From assembly GCA_019420945.1 (NCBI GenBank), contig JAHZGF010000068.1:1-37762 (forward strand): a stretch of DNA of 37,762 bases, given 5' to 3'. A program made the translations under genes and the position numbers. Source of the DNA: Clostridiales bacterium (GTDB lineage: Bacteria; Bacillota; Clostridia; Oscillospirales; Oscillospiraceae). The notes under the pieces were generated by a model that saw only the letters and a list, made by a program, of their open reading frames with translations, had not been told where the DNA came from and made no database searches. Below are positions 14,982 to 23,950 of this stretch, piece after piece. The number at the start of each line of letters is the position of its first letter. Within the stretch, counting starts at the first letter, position 1.

Positions 14982-17900
14982 TCATTTGCTCAGATAGCTG
15001 CGGTGCAGGAAGGTTGCGATCTGTGCGCGGGTGCAGGTGGAGTTGGGGTCGAAACGACCGCCGCCCACACCGGCGGTGATGCCGCCCTCGACGGCCCAGG
15101 CCACGGCCTGCGCATAGTAGCTGCCCGCCGCCACGTCCTGGAAGGCGGTGCCGCTCTGGGCCGCAGGGGACCCGGCGGCCCGCCACAGCATGGTGACCAT
15201 CTGGGCGCGGTTGATGGTGGCGTCGGGGTTCGTGCCGTCGGAAATACCCTTATCCTTGGACCACAGCTGCGCCTTTTCGTACCAAGTATTGCCGCCGTTC
15301 AGATCTGCGTCGTTCTGCCGGGCCAGAATGGTCCACAGCTGCGCGCGGGTGGCGGAGGCGTCAGGCGCGTAGCGCGTGGCGCTTATGCCGTTCACCAGCT
15401 CGCGGGCGCTGACGAAGTCAATGGCGTCCTTGGCCCAGTGGTCTTGCGTGTCGATAAAGTCCTTGGAATTGTCCACGATCTTCACGGTCGCGCCGCCGTT
15501 GACCGTCAGCTGGATGCCGTCCTCGGTGGGCAGGGAGTTCTTGACGATCTCCTCGGTGCCGTCAGGATGGACGAGCACGGCCACCGTGCCGGGTTTCACG
15601 TTGGAAACGGGGATCTCGACCTTGGTGTCGCCGGAATTCTTGGGCAGCTCGATCTTGACGGTGGGGGCGGTATTGCTGTTGCGGGAAGCCTTGACCTCCA
15701 CGGGAGCCTTCACCGCCTCGCCGTTCTTCTTCGCGTCCTCGATGGCCTTGCTGCTGAGAGCGGTCTCCGCCGTGGTCTGGCCGTTCTTGTCGGTCTTCAC
15801 CGTGCCGGTGGAGCCGTCAGCGGCCTTGGTCTCGGTGACGGAGCTGCCGTTGGGGTTGGTGGTGGTCTTAGTAACGGAGCCATCCTTCTTGGTCTCAGTC
15901 TGGATCTTGGTGCCGTCGGGCTTGGTCTCGGTCTGAACCTTGGTGCCGTCGGGCTTGGTGGTGGTAGTCGTATCCGTCTTGCCGGTGCTGGAGGAGGGCC
16001 TGCTGGAGCCGCCGCCACCGCCGGAGGAGCCGCCGCCGGGAGGCGTGACCGGCGCGGACTTCGTGTACAGCATAACCTTGTCGGTCAGGGTCTCGTAGTT
16101 GGTGGTATCCTGGGGAGTGAATACCCACTCGTATTTCACGCCAGCCTCGACCTTGGTGGTCACGCCCAGTTTCCACGCGATCGTACCCGCAGGCGTGATG
16201 TTGCCGATGGTCAGATTTGCGTCGCCCAGCTTTTTGCCGTCTTCCTTGATGAGATCATACTTGGGCGCGCCGTTGGGCTTGGCCTTTTTGATGGTGACGG
16301 TAATGGTCGTCTGCGCCTCAGCGTAGTCAGTATTGTTGGAAGGCGTGAACAAAACGGTCTTGGGGCCGCTGTCCGCCACATTGGTAATCGCCTCGGTGTC
16401 CTTCCATCTCCAAGTGCCTTCCACCGCCTTGCCATCGAACATTGCAGTACCCTTGATTTCCTTCTCAGGAACTCGTTCGCCGGTGTAGGTTACGGTGATG
16501 TCATTAGCCTTTACCGTGGGAACGTCCTTATCCGTCACGGTCAGCGTAACGGTGATGGTATAGTCCGCGTAGTTGGTGCTGGTGACCTTGACCGTGACCG
16601 TCTCGGGCTTGGTCATATTGGCATCGTTCTTGAAGGTGAATTTCAGCTTCCCGTTCGTGATGGTCGGCTTTTCGGTCAGAAGGCTGCCCGCAGGAGGTTC
16701 ACCCTCAATAGAGGCCTCGCCGCCCTCCACGATCAGGGCGGACAGATCCACCGTTCCGCTGGCGCCCTTCTTGGCAAGGCCGCTGGCGGTCTTGTCGCCG
16801 TAGGTGGCCTTGTCTACGGTGATGTTGACATTGCACTTCTGGCCCTCATAGCTGATTTCAACCGTGGTCTGGCCGACTGCCAGGGTCTTGCTGTAAGTGA
16901 CATCCTTCGTCACATCCACCTCTGTGCCGCTCTCGTAGACGGCTTTGACGGTGATACCCTTGAGGCTGAATTCCTCGCCCCATGTGTAGTTGGACTTCCC
17001 AAGATTACCTTCGGTCTTAATGCTCTGGAGTTCGTCGGCCTTGACCTCCAGCTGGATGGTGCCGGTCACGTTCTCATAGTTGGTCATGTCGTTGGGCGTG
17101 AATGTCCAGTTGTATGTATTCGTGCCTACAGATAGCGTTTGGTCAGCGTCCAGGGCCAGCGTTCCGGCAACGGTTGTGTTCGTCCGGGATAAGGCAATGT
17201 CAGCCAGCGCCGTAGTCGGATAGATGGTTTCCGGACTGGTCTTGGATACCGTACCCACCAATGGGATCGCTTTCTGCGTGGTAAAATCGTATGTCGCTGC
17301 GGTTTCCTTGTAATTTGCGTCCTCTGCTTTGGTGGCCGTGATGGCCACAGCGCCCACGCCAGTGATTTGCACCTTGCCGGTGTTGTCCACAGTGGCATAG
17401 GCGGGGTTGCTGGTGACCGCCCAGGTGACAGCGCCCCTCCCGCTGCCACCATCGGCACTCAGGGTAAATTCCTGCCCGTAGATGATAGGGGTGCTTGGCT
17501 TGCCGGTGATGGAAAGAGCCGCCTGCTTCGCCTTGCCAATGGTAAAGCTCTCCGTTTTTGTGCCGGTATAGTTGCCTGTACCGGTGACAGTTACGGTAGC
17601 CTTGCCCGCATTGGTGTGATTCGTATAGGCAAGCGTATAATCGGCGTCTTTGGTAAGCCGTGTACCGTTCCATGTTACACTTACCTCTGGGGTAATGGGA
17701 GAATTGGTATAAAAATACTCGCCGTTCACCGTCACAATGGCATCCTTCAAATCTCCCTGCACCGTAAGCCGGGTGCTGCCGGTTTGCGGCTTCAGCCCCA
17801 TGCTGCCGCCATATTCGGCGGTGATAGTATTTTCTCCAACCGCAAAGCCTTTCTCTTGTGAAATTTCCACATCGGAAAGGGTGGCAGCATCGCCGCGGAC

Positions 17901-19811
17901 CTTTGCTGTGCCAAGGCTTTTCTTATTGCTGTCCGTTCCAACGAAAAATTCCACTTGGTTTTGATTTTCTGCTGCAAGAGTGATGGCATTTGTCGCTTTG
18001 GATATGGTGGCTCTGATGTCCACCTTGGAACCGTAGGTTGCCGGGGACGAGCTGACTTCGACCGTTACATTCGAATCCTTTTGCAGATTGTTCCGAATGA
18101 TATTTGCAACGGTACCGGAACCCACAAGATTTCCTTCGCCATCCAGAGTGCCGTTTCCTGTGATTGTTCCGTTATTGGTGAGGGTCACGCCGTCCTTCAC
18201 AGTCAGGGTGGTGTTTTCCGGTACAGTCAGCGTTTTGCCCGATGGAATCTCCATATTCTCTTGAATGGTTGGATTTCCATAGACTGTGCCAGTATTTCCC
18301 TCGAAGATAATGCCGCTCCAACTGTCCCGCCGGCTTTTGTCACTGATACTGCTTGCAACAATCAGGGCATGACCGTCCGTTCCGGTTGCGAAGCTGCCGC
18401 CAGAACCACCACTTCCATCGCCGATTCCGGCTCCATGATTTCCGCCAGTTGCGGTGACACTGCCGCCGCTGATGGTGATGTTGCCACCAGAATCCTCAGA
18501 TCCGCCGCCGATTCCGGCTGCTAATTCTCCACCGGTTGCGGCAACACTGCCGCCGTTGATGGTGATTGTGTCGTAAGAACCATGACTTCCGCTGCCGATT
18601 CCGGCTGCCTCTTGTCCGCCAGTTGCGGTGACAGTGCCGCCGTTGATGGTGATGTTGCCGCCAGAACTTTCTTGTCCGCCGCCGATTCCGGCTGCAAAAG
18701 CTTCGCTGGTTGCGGTGACATTGCCGCCGTTGATAGTGATGTTGCCGCCAGAAGCATCAGATCCGGCGCCGCTTCCGCCGCCGATTCCGGCTGCTAATAC
18801 TCTACCGGTTGCGGCAACACTGCCGCCGTTGATAGTGATGTTGCCGCCAGAACCCCCCTGTCCGCCGCCGATTCCGGCTGCATTTTCTCCGCCGCTTGCG
18901 GTGACATTGCCGCCGTTGATGGTGATGTTGCCGCCGGAACCGAACACTCCGCCGCCGATTCCGGCTGCCTCATCTCCGCCGGTTGCGGCAACACTGCCGC
19001 CATGGATGGTGATGTTGCCGCAGGAACTACCATTTCTGTCACCATTTCTGCCGCCGATTCCGGCTCCATAACTTCCGCCGGTTACGGTCAGCGTTCCCAT
19101 GTTTTTCCCGACAGATTGGGCATAAACGGAAAAACTGTTGCTCTCTGCCACATTGATGCCGCCGTTGACGGTCAGGCTTGCGTTATCTGCCAGAATCAGA
19201 TGAACCCCGCCGCTGACGGTGACGCGGTCGTCGATGGTCACAGCGCCGTTGACTACATACCAGCCGCCATTCCATGCGGTCATGCTGCTTTCCACCACAG
19301 TGACATTATCTGCTGTCTGTTCATCGCCGTTTTCGTCCAAATAGGAAACGCCGTTCTCCGCCAGTAAATTGACCATACCATTGAAGAAGTGGAACAGGCT
19401 CTCGAAAACCTCTGTCCCGGTAAGCAGTGCCTGTTCGTCCTCGGTCAGGGCTTCGTAGGCTTCGTAGGCCGCCTGCAAATCGGCGTAAACTGCGTTCTGC
19501 TCATCTTTTGTCATGGTCGTCAACTTGTCCGTTGTGGGTAGGGCGTCGATCAGCTCCTGCACCTTCTCTACGGTGATCGCATTCGCTTCGCCCTGGCACT
19601 GGGTCAAGTCTGCTCCCTCAATCCCGCATACGGGGCAGTCGGGATCGACCGCCCCCTGCTCACAGTGGGTCTCGCAGCTGCACTCCGCCGGAGCACTCCC
19701 GGACGCGGCGGACCCATCGGGTCCCACCGCAGATGCCGGAACGCCCGACATTGTAACAATCATTGCCGCCGCCAGGAAAAATGCGGTCGGCCGTTTCCAG
19801 TTCCATATCAT
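14982..19811 (-). CDS. SLH-1: large SLH-anchored surface protein with beta-helix and Ig-like stalk (1609 aa)
   Basis: A secreted wall-anchored protein. The signal peptide (MIWNWKRPTAFFLAAAMIV, cut near ASA) is followed by a Cys-rich patch (CSCETHCEQG, CPVCG) and a helical segment ending in FHFFNGMVNLL. Residues ~244-477 hold eight AGIG-type repeats with NITINGG turns, a likely right-handed beta-helix. Several Ig-like/MBG modules follow (~600-1250), then a Gly/Ser linker (~1260), a TxTxTKPDGTKVQTE-type Thr/Lys region, and three SLH motifs from ~1450 to the end (last: FDPNSTCTRAQIATFL). SLH motifs usually bind pyruvylated wall polymer. ATG 19811 has GAGGAGG eight bases upstream. This RBS lies in the end of the pseudo-receiver gene, so the two are coupled. 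The ligand is unknown. N-terminal and middle blocks are nearly identical to SLH-3. Confidence 0.93.
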   Translation of the reverse strand: MIWNWKRPTAFFLAAAMIVTMSGVPASAVGPDGSAASGSAPAECSCETHCEQGAVDPDCPVCGIEGADLTQCQGEANAITVEKVQELIDALPTTDKLTTMTKDEQNAVYADLQAAYEAYEALTEDEQALLTGTEVFESLFHFFNGMVNLLAENGVSYLDENGDEQTADNVTVVESSMTAWNGGWYVVNGAVTIDDRVTVSGGVHLILADNASLTVNGGINVAESNSFSVYAQSVGKNMGTLTVTGGSYGAGIGGRNGDRNGSSCGNITIHGGSVAATGGDEAAGIGGGVFGSGGNITINGGNVTASGGENAAGIGGGQGGSGGNITINGGSVAATGRVLAAGIGGGSGAGSDASGGNITINGGNVTATSEAFAAGIGGGQESSGGNITINGGTVTATGGQEAAGIGSGSHGSYDTITINGGSVAATGGELAAGIGGGSEDSGGNITISGGSVTATGGNHGAGIGDGSGGSGGSFATGTDGHALIVASSISDKSRRDSWSGIIFEGNTGTVYGNPTIQENMEIPSGKTLTVPENTTLTVKDGVTLTNNGTITGNGTLDGEGNLVGSGTVANIIRNNLQKDSNVTVEVSSSPATYGSKVDIRATISKATNAITLAAENQNQVEFFVGTDSNKKSLGTAKVRGDAATLSDVEISQEKGFAVGENTITAEYGGSMGLKPQTGSTRLTVQGDLKDAIVTVNGEYFYTNSPITPEVSVTWNGTRLTKDADYTLAYTNHTNAGKATVTVTGTGNYTGTKTESFTIGKAKQAALSITGKPSTPIIYGQEFTLSADGGSGRGAVTWAVTSNPAYATVDNTGKVQITGVGAVAITATKAEDANYKETAATYDFTTQKAIPLVGTVSKTSPETIYPTTALADIALSRTNTTVAGTLALDADQTLSVGTNTYNWTFTPNDMTNYENVTGTIQLEVKADELQSIKTEGNLGKSNYTWGEEFSLKGITVKAVYESGTEVDVTKDVTYSKTLAVGQTTVEISYEGQKCNVNITVDKATYGDKTASGLAKKGASGTVDLSALIVEGGEASIEGEPPAGSLLTEKPTITNGKLKFTFKNDANMTKPETVTVKVTSTNYADYTITVTLTVTDKDVPTVKANDITVTYTGERVPEKEIKGTAMFDGKAVEGTWRWKDTEAITNVADSGPKTVLFTPSNNTDYAEAQTTITVTIKKAKPNGAPKYDLIKEDGKKLGDANLTIGNITPAGTIAWKLGVTTKVEAGVKYEWVFTPQDTTNYETLTDKVMLYTKSAPVTPPGGGSSGGGGGSSRPSSSTGKTDTTTTTKPDGTKVQTETKPDGTKIQTETKKDGSVTKTTTNPNGSSVTETKAADGSTGTVKTDKNGQTTAETALSSKAIEDAKKNGEAVKAPVEVKASRNSNTAPTVKIELPKNSGDTKVEIPVSNVKPGTVAVLVHPDGTEEIVKNSLPTEDGIQLTVNGGATVKIVDNSKDFIDTQDHWAKDAIDFVSARELVNGISATRYAPDASATRAQLWTILARQNDADLNGGNTWYEKAQLWSKDKGISDGTNPDATINRAQMVTMLWRAAGSPAAQSGTAFQDVAAGSYYAQAVAWAVEGGITAGVGGGRFDPNSTCTRAQIATFLHRSYLSK
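18380..19080 (-). repeat. Beta-helix coding repeat array of SLH-1
   Basis: About eight tandem units of roughly 75-90 nt encode AAGIGGG-x(n)-GGNITINGGSVTATGG variants. Unit length varies, mostly within the Gly-rich turn. Neighbouring units share long identical stretches, so slipped pairing or unequal exchange could change copy number in frame. Confidence 0.85.
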
Positions 19812-19812
19812 T

Positions 19813-20187
19813 TTATTCATCCTCCTCACGCGGTTCGTTCCTTCTCGTTGTGTTCTGAAGCAGCTGGGAGACTGCCTCCCCCAGCTGATATTCTGTCACA
19901 GGCTTTACCAAAAAGGTGTCCGCCTGCATCCTGCGGCTTTGGGGTTCAAACTCCGCCTGATCGCTGATCCACAGGAGCGGGACATCCTTTCTGTACCCCC
20001 GTATGCTCATGCAGAAATTCATCCCCCTGGCTCCGTCCTCCATGATTACCACAGCATCATAAGGCCCATCCCGCTGCATGGCATAGGTACAAAACACACC
20101 ATTATCAAAGCGGTCTACTTTGCCCAGCTTCATCAGCAAAGCGGTTTCTTTTTCTTTCTGGCTATAACTGCATAGCGCAATTCGCAT
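19813..20187 (-). CDS. Stand-alone pseudo-receiver (CheY-like) protein (124 aa)
   Basis: The fold order matches a response-regulator receiver: MRIALCSYS (beta 1), YDAVVIMEDGARGM (beta 3), VPLLWISDQAEF (beta 4) and ADTFLVKPVTEYQLGEAV (beta 5 with the conserved Lys-Pro). The acidic pair after beta 1 is missing (CSYSQKE instead of DDE), and the phosphoacceptor Asp position in VVIMEDG appears to be Met or Glu. No DNA-binding domain follows. It therefore probably does not work by ordinary phosphorylation. GGAGGT lies six bases before ATG. It sits between SLH-2 and SLH-1 in an apparent operon headed by the LuxR-type regulator. A protein-interaction role in controlling surface protein synthesis is inferred. 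Confidence 0.75.
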   Translation of the reverse strand: MRIALCSYSQKEKETALLMKLGKVDRFDNGVFCTYAMQRDGPYDAVVIMEDGARGMNFCMSIRGYRKDVPLLWISDQAEFEPQSRRMQADTFLVKPVTEYQLGEAVSQLLQNTTRRNEPREEDE

Positions 20188-20309
20188 GTTCGCACCTCCA
20201 TTTCGTGATGGGTTTTATCGCCTCATACAGCTCCTGGTCGGAGCAGTCTGCCGGAAGGAACGCAGGGATAATCCTTTGCCGCCGTTCTTATTGTGGGGTC
20301 AGTATACGG

Positions 20310-23300
20310 TTACTTGCTCTGATAGCTACGATAGAGGAAAGTAGCAATCTGAGCGCGGGTGCAGGTGGAGTTGGGGTCGAAACGACCGCCGCCAACACCG
20401 GCGGTGATGCCGCCTTCCACGGCCCAGGACACGGCGTTTGCGTAGTAGCTGTCAGCGGGGACGTCGGTGAAGTTCGCCGTACCGCCCGCCGTGGGCTGGC
20501 CTGCGGCCCGCCACAGCATGGTGACCATCTGTGCGCGGTCGATGGTGCCGTTGGGGTTCGCGCCGTCGGAAACGCCCTTGTCCTTGGACCACAACTGCGC
20601 CTTTTCGTACCAAGTATTGCCGCCGTTCAGATCTGCGTCATTCTGCCGTGCCAAAATTGTCCACAGCTGGGCGCGGGTGGTGGAGGCGTTGGGGGCGTAG
20701 ATGGAATCGTTCATGCCGTTCACCAGCCCACGGGCGCTGACGAAGTCGATGGCGTCCTTGGCCCAATGGCTCCGGGTGTCGACGAAATCCTTAGAGTTAT
20801 CAACGATTTTGACCGTCGCGCCGCCGTTGATGGTGAGCTGGATGCCGTCCTCGGTAGGCAGGGAGTTCTTGACGATCTCCTCGGTGCCGTCCGCGTGGAC
20901 AAGAACCGCCACCGTGCCGGGTTTCACGTTGGAAACGGGGATCTCCACCTTGGTGTCGCCGGAATTCTTGGGCAGATCCACCTTGACGGTGGGGGCGGTG
21001 TTGGAATCACGGGAAGCCTTGACCTCCACGGGAGCCTTCACCGGCTCGCCGTTGCGCTTGGCGGTCTCGATGGCCTTGCTGCTGAGAGCGGTCTCCGCCG
21101 TGGTCTGACCGTGCTTGTCGGTCTTGACGGTGCCGGTGGAGCCGTCAGCGGCCTTGGTCTCGGTGACGGAGCTGCCGTTGGGATTGGTGGTTGTCTTGAC
21201 GGTAGAGCCGTCCTTCTTTGTCTCAGTCTGGATCTTGGTGCCGTCGGCCTTGGTCTCGGTCTGAACCTTGGTGCCGTCGGGCTTGGTGGTGGTATCGGTC
21301 TTGCCGGTAGTGGTGGTGGAATTGTCCCGGTCAGAGGAAGAACTGCCGCCACCGCCACCGCCGGAGGAAGAACCGCCGCCGGAGCTGCTGGAGCCGCCGC
21401 CGGTAGAGCCGCCGGAGGACTGGGCCTGAATGGTCAGGGTACCTTTCTCAAGTTTGAGCGTGTAGTTGTCACCGTTGGTAGGCGTGGCGACACCGGTAAT
21501 CACAATGTCGTAGGAGCCAGGGTTGTTGGTGCTAACGGTAACATCCTGCCCATTCTTCTGATACTTCATCTTCAGGGTGCCGCCCAGCTGGTCATTGCCC
21601 ACCAGACCGGTGACGGTGTAGTCCTTGTTCGGTTTAGGCTCGCCCAGGTCGGGAACAGCCTGACCCACGGTGATCTGCTTGTTAAGGGCAGTGACGGTGA
21701 TGAGGGCCTTGTTGATGGTGACGGTGATGGTCGTCTGCGCCTCGGCGTACTTTGTGGTGTCGGTAGGCTTAAACACGATGGTGTAGATGCCGCTGTCAAC
21801 CACGTTCTTGGGGGCGGCAGCGTCCTCTTTCCAAGACCAAGTGCCTGCCACCGTCTGACCGCTGAACGTTGCAGCACCATGGGCCTCGTCGGTGGAAACC
21901 TCCTTGCCGTCGTAGGGCTTGGTGATGTTCTTCACGTTCAGGGTGGGAACGTCCTTATCCGTCACGGTCAGCGTGACGGTGATATCGTAACCATTGTAGT
22001 TGGGAATATTGGTGACCTTGACCGGAACAGTCGCGGTCTGATCCGCCGTGGCGCTGTTATTGAACTTGAATTTCAGCGTCTTGCCTTCAACAGTGGGATT
22101 GCCATCCAAAATTCTGTTGGTATCTGTCGCGGTTCCCAAGGAGAGCTTACCGCCCTCCACGATCAGAGCAGACAGATCCACCGTGCCCTCGGTGCCGAAT
22201 ATGGCGGAGCCGTTGGCGGTCGTTGCGCCGGTGTAGGTGGCCTGGGCGATGGTATACTCCACGCTGGCGGTGGTGTTCTTACCGCTCTTGTCCGTCACGG
22301 TGATGCTGGCGGTGTAGGTGCCCGCGTTGGTGGGGGCGCTGCTCAAGGGGGACTCGCCCTTTTTGTAGGCAATGCTGACATCACCCGCCGTCCAATTAGT
22401 CTTCGTCAGCGTCGCTTCCGCAGACTTACCATCACCGTAGACTTCATGCAGCGGCTTGTTGATGGTCACGCTGCCGCCGTCTTTATAGGGGCAGTCGTTC
22501 GCATGGCAAGTGGCGGTGATGGTCGTTTTATCCGCGTTCAGCGTGTACCCCCAGCTATGCTGGTGCCCCGAGAGGTATAGGTTATTCCCAATCTTAATAA
22601 TCCCGTAGCCCTGATTCTGCACGTCCGGGGTGAAGATTTTCTCATAATCCACACCATCCTTCGCGCCGGTGGCGATTGAGATATCCCAATTAAATGTGGG
22701 TGCTTCAGCCGTGGTGACACCGATCTTGGCGGTCGACACCAGATCTTCCGTGCCGATGGTGACGGTTTTATCTGCGTACAGATGAAGGTTGTTGGCGCTG
22801 CCGCTGTCGGCAGTCAGGGTACCGCCTTTCCAGTTATCCTTGATCTGTACATTGCCGGAAACGTTCATCGTCGCATTAGCGTCCATATACACGCCGCCGC
22901 CGTTTCTGGGGCTGCCGTTGCCGGTGATAGCCGCGTCACCGCTCATGTTGAACGTGCCGTCGACACCCACGCCGCCGCCGTAGATGGGTCCGGTGTTGCC
23001 GGTGATGGCCGCGTTGCCGCTCATGTTGAACGTGCCGCCGTGTTGGACATACACACCGCCGCTGTAGGTTCCGATGTTGCCGCAGATGGTGCCGCCGTAC
23101 ATGTTGAACGTGCCGCTGACATCCACGCCGCCGCCGCAGTAGTAGCTGTTGATGTTGCCGCAGATGGTGCCGCCGTACATCGTGAATGTGCCGTTTTCCG
23201 GCACATTCACGCCTGGGCCGCTCTTGCCGCTTTGGTGGAAGATAGCGCCGCCGTTGACGGTGTTGGTTCCATTGTCGTCCTGTACCCACCGGCCTTTGTC

Positions 23301-23888
23301 GTTTTTATTGAACTTCTTGGAACTCTTGCTGCTGTTGCAGTCGGTCAGGGTAAAGGCTTTGCCATCGGCAACGTAGAGGATTTCAACATCAACATCGTTT
23401 TCATTAGCCGTAGCCGTGATACTGTACCCGTTCAGGCAGAGCTTAACATCATCGTTGCACTTCCATGTTGTGGTAAGCGTCACATCCTTGGTCAGGTAGT
23501 AGTTGCCCGCCAACTGGGGCAGACAAGTGTCCGCTTTGACGTTCGTGTTGCCGTACTGAGTTTGTGCCAGTGTATCCGTCCATGCAGTGAAAGTGGTTTT
23601 TGTATTCTCGTCATGTCCCACTTTATTGCAGGTGTCACCGCCGCACAGGTAGTGCTTATGCGTCGAATCAGCCGTTTCTGACACCTCCCCGACCGGGGCG
23701 GCCTTCTCTGCCGCAGAGGGTTCCGTGTTCTCCCCTTGGTCCGGGGTCTCCGGCTCCTGGGGGACGGGGGTGGGTTCGGTCAGTTGGGTGCTCGGCTCGG
23801 TGGTGTTCTCTGTTGCCAGCGCCGCCGTTGGCGGCATGGAGAAGCAGAGCGCCAGAGCCATGAACAGGCTCAAAACTCGTTTTTTCAT
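20310..23888 (-). CDS. SLH-2: SLH-anchored surface protein (1192 aa)
   Basis: The signal peptide (MKKRVLSLFMALALCFSMPP, cut near ALA) leads into a Pro/Glu/Thr-rich stretch, then HKHYLCGGDTC and a segment ending in LAGNYYLTKDVTL and KLCLNGYSI. Residues ~210-350 carry GTFNMYGGTI / GGGVYV repeats, a short beta-helix. Ig-like and MBG modules (~440-820) end in TLTIQAQSSGG. A Gly/Ser linker, the Thr/Lys-rich KPDGTKVQTETK region and three SLH motifs (~1030-1192, last FDPNSTCTRAQIATFLYR) follow. The SLH half is nearly identical at DNA level to SLH-1 and SLH-3; the N-terminal half differs from them but resembles truncated SLH-4. AAAGGAGG is seven bases before ATG. The regulator gene ends 62 bases upstream with no terminator seen, so co-transcription is likely. 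Confidence 0.93.
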   Translation of the reverse strand: MKKRVLSLFMALALCFSMPPTAALATENTTEPSTQLTEPTPVPQEPETPDQGENTEPSAAEKAAPVGEVSETADSTHKHYLCGGDTCNKVGHDENTKTTFTAWTDTLAQTQYGNTNVKADTCLPQLAGNYYLTKDVTLTTTWKCNDDVKLCLNGYSITATANENDVDVEILYVADGKAFTLTDCNSSKSSKKFNKNDKGRWVQDDNGTNTVNGGAIFHQSGKSGPGVNVPENGTFTMYGGTICGNINSYYCGGGVDVSGTFNMYGGTICGNIGTYSGGVYVQHGGTFNMSGNAAITGNTGPIYGGGVGVDGTFNMSGDAAITGNGSPRNGGGVYMDANATMNVSGNVQIKDNWKGGTLTADSGSANNLHLYADKTVTIGTEDLVSTAKIGVTTAEAPTFNWDISIATGAKDGVDYEKIFTPDVQNQGYGIIKIGNNLYLSGHQHSWGYTLNADKTTITATCHANDCPYKDGGSVTINKPLHEVYGDGKSAEATLTKTNWTAGDVSIAYKKGESPLSSAPTNAGTYTASITVTDKSGKNTTASVEYTIAQATYTGATTANGSAIFGTEGTVDLSALIVEGGKLSLGTATDTNRILDGNPTVEGKTLKFKFNNSATADQTATVPVKVTNIPNYNGYDITVTLTVTDKDVPTLNVKNITKPYDGKEVSTDEAHGAATFSGQTVAGTWSWKEDAAAPKNVVDSGIYTIVFKPTDTTKYAEAQTTITVTINKALITVTALNKQITVGQAVPDLGEPKPNKDYTVTGLVGNDQLGGTLKMKYQKNGQDVTVSTNNPGSYDIVITGVATPTNGDNYTLKLEKGTLTIQAQSSGGSTGGGSSSSGGGSSSGGGGGGSSSSDRDNSTTTTGKTDTTTKPDGTKVQTETKADGTKIQTETKKDGSTVKTTTNPNGSSVTETKAADGSTGTVKTDKHGQTTAETALSSKAIETAKRNGEPVKAPVEVKASRDSNTAPTVKVDLPKNSGDTKVEIPVSNVKPGTVAVLVHADGTEEIVKNSLPTEDGIQLTINGGATVKIVDNSKDFVDTRSHWAKDAIDFVSARGLVNGMNDSIYAPNASTTRAQLWTILARQNDADLNGGNTWYEKAQLWSKDKGVSDGANPNGTIDRAQMVTMLWRAAGQPTAGGTANFTDVPADSYYANAVSWAVEGGITAGVGGGRFDPNSTCTRAQIATFLYRSYQSK

Positions 23889-23950
23889 AAGTGCCTCCTT
23901 TGGAATATGTGTATACCTCTATATGAAACCCACTCTGTGCGGGCATTGTT

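Noticed and set aside
18380..19080. Regularly spaced identical ~17-nt motifs resembling a CRISPR array
   Set aside because: The motifs are codons of an in-frame Gly-rich beta-helix (AGIGGG/NITINGG). Spacers are related to each other, unit length varies, and no cas gene is near.
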